A stretch of DNA of 64,000 bases from FEN-1297 sp963710735. GTDB taxonomy: Bacteria; Bacteroidota; Ignavibacteria; Ignavibacteriales; Ignavibacteriaceae. This document shows, piece after piece, positions 58,777 through 64,000 of this stretch. Position 1 is the first letter of the stretch. Each line of letters begins with the position of its first letter. Position numbers and translations under genes: made by a program. The notes beneath the pieces are model-generated. The model ran no database searches, was not told where the DNA came from, and worked only from the letters and a program-made list of their open reading frames with translations. The stretch covers positions 1 to 64,000 of the forward strand of contig CAVQBN010000007.1 in NCBI GenBank assembly GCA_963710735.1. Reading direction: 5' to 3'.

Positions 58777-59126
58777 GATGCGGGTCATAAATGGAAAGGT
58801 GTTAAATTTATATTCTACGGGAATATAAATACCTAACAATAAGGTAATAAGGTTAATTGTAAGACTACTATTTTGTTTCTATGTTGAAGACAAAAAATAA
58901 GGTCTATAATTTTTATTTCTTTATCGTCCTCAAATAAATTCCTATCTTAATTGAACTGTGCTAAGACACGGCTCTAAAATAAAATTAAATGAATTTAATT
59001 TTTTATTTAGTGCATTCCATCTGTACACACTAATTTAAGGACAAAATAAATTTTAAATGTTTGTTCAGCCTCATATCTTAATCCAAATATTTTATTTATT
59101 TTTTGTCTAATATTAGGGACGTGAAC
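58777..59126. other. divergent intergenic region
   Basis: AT-rich spacer between the kdp control region and the OB-fold-like gene. It includes a degenerate GxxCxGTGC / GCACGGCTC palindrome (about 58957-58976). No gene is seen. Confidence 0.4.
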
Positions 59127-59492
59127 ATGAATAAACTATACTTTTTTTTAATTTTTCTATTTATAACCCAAGCTGCAATTTATTCACAAACCAGCATTCC
59201 CCCGGATTCTGCAAAATACTTTATCGGCAAAAAGGTTACGGTTATCGGTATGGTAGACCAGATACACTTGACAGATACGGGAACTTATTTTCTGAATATG
59301 GGAGGGAAATTTCCGGACAATACATTCACGGCAGTTATATTTTCTTCCGACACATCCGAATTTAGTGATATAAAAAAATTTGAAGGTAAACTTGTTGCCG
59401 TTACCGATACGGTAAAGGATTATAAAGGAAGTCCGGAAATAATCATTAAGAAACGGGATCAAATTAAATTAATAGAAATAAAGACTAAATAG
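59127..59492 (+). CDS. small exported OB-fold-like protein
   Basis: 121 residues with the start placed at ATG 59127 (MNKLYFFLIFLFITQAA), since the in-frame ATG at 59103 would add eight polar residues before the signal. The signal peptide ends near YSQ. The mature part is KKVTVIGMVDQIHLTDTGTY, a strand pattern ending FLNMGGKFPDNTFTAVIF, then LVAVTDTVKDYKGSPEII. This is the YgiW/OB-fold-type layout seen in proteins that bind small ligands or nucleic acid outside the cytoplasm. It precedes the propeller gene on the same strand but no operon is obvious. Confidence 0.75.
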   Translation: MNKLYFFLIFLFITQAAIYSQTSIPPDSAKYFIGKKVTVIGMVDQIHLTDTGTYFLNMGGKFPDNTFTAVIFSSDTSEFSDIKKFEGKLVAVTDTVKDYKGSPEIIIKKRDQIKLIEIKTK

Positions 59493-59631
59493 ACCTTATG
59501 CATAAAATGGAATTTACCTTTCTCCCTTCAGGACTATTTTTTTTAGCAAACAATAAATCTAATTTGTTTCATGATGAATTTATGAAATCAATAATTATAA
59601 AAATCATTTCTAAAACTATTGGTGGCCTAAT

Positions 59632-60993
59632 ATGAAAAAGATTTTCAAATCCTCATTATTTTTTTTGCTGGTAATATTAACAATAAAAATAACCGCGCAA
59701 ACCCGGAATGCTAAAGAATCCAAACCCGATTCACTTAAGAATATACCGTTAACCGGCTTAACTTTTAGAAGTATCGGACCGGCTATAACCGGAGGCAGGG
59801 TAGTCGCACTGGCTGTAAATCCGTTTGATCACAAGGAATATTTTGTTGGTTCCGGCCACGGTTCACTATGGAAGACTGTAAATAACGGCATTACTTTTAC
59901 TCCGGTATTCAATCACGAGAGTGCTTATGCAATCGGTGCAATAGCAATTGATCCGACTAACCCGAATGTTATTTGGGTAGGTACCGGTGAAAATGATAAT
60001 CAAAACAATGTTATATACGGGGATGGTGTTTATAAAAGTGAAGACGGAGGTGCGACATGGAAAAATATGGGAATAAAAAGTTCTCAGCAAATTGGGGGAA
60101 TTGTAGTTGACCCGAAAGATCCGAATACTGTTTTTGTTGCCGCATACGGATCATTAAGAACATCAGGCGGTGACCGGGGAATTTTTAAAACAACCGACGG
60201 CGGTAAAACCTGGAAGAATGTTCTCTTCATAAGTAAATATACCGGATGCTACGAAATTCACATGGATCCGAGGTATCATAATTTATTATATGCTGTTGCT
60301 CACCAGAGAATGAGAAAATTATATACCGGGGTAAGCGGCGGGCCTGAAAGCGGAATCTACCGCAGTACAGATGGTGGAGAAACCTGGAATAAAATGACTC
60401 TAGGTTTGCCAACCGGAGATGTAGGCAGAATAGGTTTGGCTATTTCTCCCGTTAATCCCGATGTATTGTTTGCAATTGTTGAGGCGGAAAAAGAAGGCGG
60501 GGTTTATAAAAGTACCGACAGAGGCGTCAGCTGGACAAAGGAAAGCAGTTATGTTTCAACTTATCCTTTTTATTTCCAAAAACTCTTCTGCGATACAAAA
60601 GATATTAATAGAATATACAGCATGGACGTATTTATGAAGGTTAGTATTGACGGAGGAAAAACATGGAAGAATTTAGGCGAAGCTAAAAAACATGTTGACA
60701 ACCATGTGTTGTGGATTGATCCTTCCGATGATAGTCATATGATTGACGGCTGCGACGGCGGAGTTTATGATACTTATGACCAGGGTAAGAACTGGGCTTT
60801 TAAATCCAACATTCCTATCGCGGAAATATATAAAGTAACAACCGATAATGATACTCCTTTTTATAATGTTTATGCCGGATCGCAGGATAACAACAGTTTC
60901 GGCGGCCCTTCAAGAACAATAAATACAAGCGGAATAACAAACCGCGACTGGTTCTTTACAACCAGCGGAGACGGATTTCCAAACTCAAGTTGA
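59632..60993 (+). pseudogene. secreted sortilin/VPS10-like BNR propeller protein, N-terminal part
   Basis: 453 codons. A signal peptide (KSSLFFLLVILTIKITAQ) leads into BNR-type propeller blades: SIGPAITGGRVVALAVNPFD, VGSGHGSLWKTVNNGITF, VYKSEDGGATWKN, IFKTTDGGKTWKN, IYRSTDGGETWNK, VYKSTDRGVSW. Asp-box motifs S/T-x-D-G-G-x-x-W occur at each blade. One extra C at 60979/60980 turns GFQTQVDWKN into GFPNSS and a stop. Without it the frame continues into the next entry, giving a protein of about 1093 residues. Such proteins are very common in Bacteroidota; a sialidase or peptidase activity is not shown. Confidence 0.82.
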
Positions 60994-62914
60994 CTGGAAG
61001 AATCCGAATATCATTTACGCAGAATCTCAATACGCGGGTTTAGTCAGGTACGACAAAAAAAGCGGCGAACAATTGTATATAAGGCCTTATGAGTTTAACA
61101 CCGATACCGCTTACCGGTTTGATTGGGATGCCGCTTTGCTGATTTCAAAATTCGATAATAAAAGATTGTATCTGGGAGGTAATAAATTATTCCGTACAGA
61201 CGACCGGGGCGATACATGGAAAGTTATAAGTCCGGATCTTACCCGCGGTGTCCCTAAAGAGATGCAGAATTTAATGGACCGCAGCTGGAGCATTGATGAT
61301 CTGTCGCGTAAAGGTACGATGGCTCAAATATCTACTATTGCCGAATCCCCGCTTGATGAGAATTTATTATTTGTGGGCTCTGTTGATGGACTAATACATG
61401 TTACAACTGATGGCGGTAAAACATGGACAAAGTCCACCACGCCGGGCCTTCCGGAGTATGCTACGGTCTCTCAGATAATTGCTTCACATTTCGATAAGAA
61501 GGTAGCTTACGCAGCTTGTGAAAATTTTGTGGACGGCGATTATAAGCCATACTTGTTCAAAACTACTAACGGCGGGCATTCATGGTTTTTATATAATGGG
61601 AACCTTCCTGATAAAGGCAGTACTTATACGATTGCACAAGATGATGTTGACAAAGATTTGCTTTTCGTAGGAACACAGTTCGGAGTTTATTTCACTGTCG
61701 ACGGAGGAAAAGAATGGATTCAATTGAAAAACGGAATACCAACTGAATGCGTAATGGATCTGACAATTCAAAGAAGAGAACACGATCTGGTTGTTTCAAC
61801 TTTCGGAAGAGGGATTTACATTCTAGATGATTATACTCCGCTAAGATATTTAAATAAAGATTTGAACAAAGATGCTGCAATTTTCCCTATTAGGGATGCT
61901 TTCATGTATATTCAAGCTACTCCATTTGGATTTAAAGGAGTTGGATTTCAGGGCGCAAGTTTTTATTCGGCGCCCAATCCCCCGTTCGGCGCAGTATTTA
62001 CTTACTATCTAAAAAATGATATTAAATCGCTTAAAGAACTAAGAAGAAATAAAGAAAAGAAAGAATTAAAAAAGGGTGAAGATATAAAATATCCTTCCTA
62101 TCAGAGATTATTAAATGAAAAAGAAGAACCCAAATCATATCTATTATTTACAATAACGGATGATCAGGGAAATGTTATAAGAAAATTAAAAACCGAAGCG
62201 CATAAAGGCGTAAACCGGATTGTATGGAATTTCCGGTATGCACCCTTTGTCCCTGTATCTTTAGAAGAGCCCGATAATTCAATACCATGGATTGAACCCG
62301 ATCTGGGCTACATGGTTGTGCCGGGAAAATATAAAGTTTCTCTCTCGAAATATGAAGACGGTAAATTTACAGAACTTGTTAAACCGCAGGAATTTACATG
62401 TAAACAATTACATAATACTACTCTGCCTGCTAAGGATAAAACTGCACTGGATAAATTCAATCAAAAAGTTGCTCGGCTGACTAGAGCTATTTCTGGTGCC
62501 GATGCTTATAGAAAATCATTGGATGATAAAATAGCTTATCTGGAAAAGGCAGTAATAGAGGGAGCAAATGTTCCCGATGACACATATAATTCAATAATTT
62601 CTATTAAAAAAGAACTTGATGCTTTTAACAGGAAACTTAACGGTGATCCGCTTTTAGCCCATTATGAAGGCGCCTCACCTACATCAGTAAAGGACAGAGT
62701 AGATTTGATAACTTCTTCGTTATGGACAACAACTTCAGCACCTACGACAACTTTTATAAAATCGTATGATGCAGCAGCAGATCAATTCGGAGGTTTATTG
62801 AGTAAACTAAAGTCGATTGATAATGAGGTTAAAACAGTTGAATCCAAACTTGAAAAATCCGGTGCACCATACACACCCGGAAGATTCCCTGAATGGAAAA
62901 AGGATGGTCAATAA
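60994..62914 (+). pseudogene. secreted sortilin/VPS10-like BNR propeller protein, C-terminal part
   Basis: The continuing frame, beginning VDWKNPNIIYAESQYAGLVR and using an ATG at 61073 if translated alone. It has further Asp-box blades (LFRTDDRGDTWKV, IHVTTDGGKTWTK, LFKTTNGGHSWFL, YFTVDGGKEWIQ), a beta-sandwich (FTITDDQGNVIRKLKTEAHKG ... RIVWNFRYAP) and a helical tail (about 490-613) ending GRFPEWKKDGQ with no T9SS domain. The 3' end is intact and no second break is seen, so the single extra base may be a sequence error. Confidence 0.82.
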
Positions 62915-63121
62915 ATTGATATCTTAAGCCGAAACGATAGTTAAATCCTTTTATTAAGTAATTCAGCGTATTGACTAATTTGTCAATACACTGATTAAAT
63001 TAAACATTTACAATATTTAAAATATTTGTTGTAACTATTATTCAGATCAGTTATTTTGATCATAAGCCATCGTAAAATTATATACCTAATAATCGCGGAT
63101 ATCATTTAAAAGAACCAGACA

Positions 63122-63139
63122 AGTTTACTTAAGTAAACT
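63122..63139. promoter_or_regulatory. perfect 18-bp palindrome upstream of the S10 peptidase
   Basis: AGTTTACTTAAGTAAACT reads the same on both strands and lies 34 bases before the peptidase ATG. The symmetric dimer-binding size and position suit an operator for a helix-turn-helix repressor or activator. No regulator can be named. Confidence 0.45.
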
Positions 63140-63173
63140 AACAATTAAATAATAATTATAAGACTGGAATAAA

Positions 63174-64000
63174 ATGAAAACCATTAAATTATTCTTGATC
63201 GTTACGGCGTGTTTTATAGTTAGCGGGGTTTCTTCATATGCTCAAGCCAAAAAAAATGTATCTGTCACTAAAATTCTTACAGACAGTGTAAGCATATCAA
63301 TGATAAAACCGCACAAAGTAGTAACAAAAGGTACAGTTACTGTAGAAGGAAAACGCATTGATTATAATGCTGATGCAGGAACGATCATCTTAAAAGATAA
63401 GCATGGTAATCCAGCATGCAGTATGTTTTACGTAGCATACTTCAAATCAGGAGTGAACGACGAAAGTAAAAGGCCGGTAACATTTATTTATAACGGCGGG
63501 CCAGGCAGTTCTTCAATATGGTTGCATATGTCCGCCTGGGGGCCGAGGCTTACATACTTGGAAGATACTGCTAGAGTGACTGCTCCATATAAAACAGTGA
63601 ACAACGATTATAGTTTATTGGATGCGAGCGATTTAATTTTTATTGATGCACCCGGTACAGGTTTCAGTAAAATTATTACAAAAAATGAGGGCGGGACAGG
63701 TAAACCGAAAGATTTTTTTGGAATTGATCAGGACGCAAATGCTTTTGCACAATTTATAATAAATTTTCTTTCTGAATATAACCGCTGGGATTCACCTAAA
63801 TATTTATTCGGAGAAAGTTACGGTACTTTTCGTTCTGCGGCTGTCTCAAATATTCTGGAAAACCGGGATAACGTGGATCTCAACGGCGTAATACTACTAT
63901 CGCAAATACTAAGCTATGAAAATTCTACGGATAATGTTACAGAAAATCCCGGTAACGACTTAGCTTATGAACTTGCTTTACCGTCGTGTGCGGCTACTGC
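63174..64000 (+). CDS. S10 serine carboxypeptidase family protein (cut by window end)
   Basis: The first 275 residues are present. A signal peptide (MKTIKLFLIVTACFIV ... YAQ) is followed by the S10 fold: VTFIYNGGPGSSSIWLHM with the oxyanion NGGPGS, LIFIDAPGTGFSK, and LFGESYGTFR with the catalytic Ser in GESYG. The family is an alpha/beta-hydrolase carboxypeptidase active at acidic pH, exported. The catalytic Asp and His lie beyond the window. The start ATG at 63174 is preceded by a purine-rich GACTGGAATAAA. Confidence 0.92.
   Translation, partial: MKTIKLFLIVTACFIVSGVSSYAQAKKNVSVTKILTDSVSISMIKPHKVVTKGTVTVEGKRIDYNADAGTIILKDKHGNPACSMFYVAYFKSGVNDESKRPVTFIYNGGPGSSSIWLHMSAWGPRLTYLEDTARVTAPYKTVNNDYSLLDASDLIFIDAPGTGFSKIITKNEGGTGKPKDFFGIDQDANAFAQFIINFLSEYNRWDSPKYLFGESYGTFRSAAVSNILENRDNVDLNGVILLSQILSYENSTDNVTENPGNDLAYELALPSCAAT

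Noticed and set aside
1..64000. tRNA, rRNA or riboswitch
   Set aside because: No clover-leaf T-arm (GGTTCGAATCC-like) or rRNA core motif was found on inspection. A covariance-model scan would be decisive.

Overview
The window is AT-rich, gene-dense bacterial DNA that best fits the Ignavibacteria/Chlorobi side of the Bacteroidota supergroup. The evidence is several secreted proteins ending in a type IX secretion (T9SS) sorting domain (YQNYPNPFNPST, then SSGVYFYQL and a Lys-rich tail), lipoproteins with GC-S lipoboxes, very large multi-PAS histidine kinases, a complete Kdp system and many short extragenic palindromes. No rRNA, tRNA or CRISPR array was recognised. This assignment is an inference from protein style, not from a marker gene.

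Layout. 0.2-4.9 kb: a T9SS-exported esterase, a decayed NAD(P)-binding gene, a small Cys-rich protein and a patatin-like lipase. 5.0-7.8 kb: a partner-switching pair (STAS antagonist plus a membrane GAF/PP2C phosphatase fused to an anti-sigma-type kinase domain). 8.4-26.1 kb: a two-component hub. It holds a frameshifted PAS/GAF kinase, a 1607-residue hybrid kinase with receivers at both ends, a CheY-like receiver, a 957-residue sensor kinase, another receiver, a block of nested MITE-like elements, and a frameshifted NarX/NarL-type kinase-regulator pair.

26.3-30.3 kb is an accessory island. A GxxExxY gene is split by a 274-bp element made of one GIY-YIG nuclease gene between perfect 13-bp inverted repeats. 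Two arrays of a 47-bp tandem repeat flank the split gene, and a decayed type IIG/ISP restriction-modification gene follows. 30.6-33.3 kb: a 503-residue unknown protein, a doubtful repeat-containing ORF and a DUF6266-like protein. 33.9-41.3 kb: an ammonium transporter, a LytTR regulator with a degenerate receiver, a second STAS protein, a kelch/T9SS protein, three lipoproteins and orphan T9SS tail fragments. 41.6-49.2 kb: a frameshifted hybrid kinase/AraC protein carrying in-frame palindromic repeats, a berberine-type flavin oxidase, another MITE, a ScyD/ScyE-like propeller lipoprotein and a small membrane protein.

49.5-58.7 kb: a PAS-only membrane protein and the complete kdpFABC-kdpD-kdpE potassium uptake operon, including a 27-residue kdpF and a plausible KdpE direct-repeat site upstream. 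59.1-64.0 kb: a small secreted OB-fold-like protein, a sortilin/BNR-propeller protein broken by one extra base, and the start of an S10 serine carboxypeptidase.

Two themes recur. One is sensing and signal transduction, which takes up almost half the window. The other is short repeats: palindromes, MITEs, tandem repeats and the GIY-YIG unit repeatedly sit at stop codons, inside reading frames or at the break points of truncated genes. Many broken genes differ from an intact frame by one extra base, and these breaks cluster, so either sequence error or real decay could explain them. Domain residue ranges below are estimates by eye.
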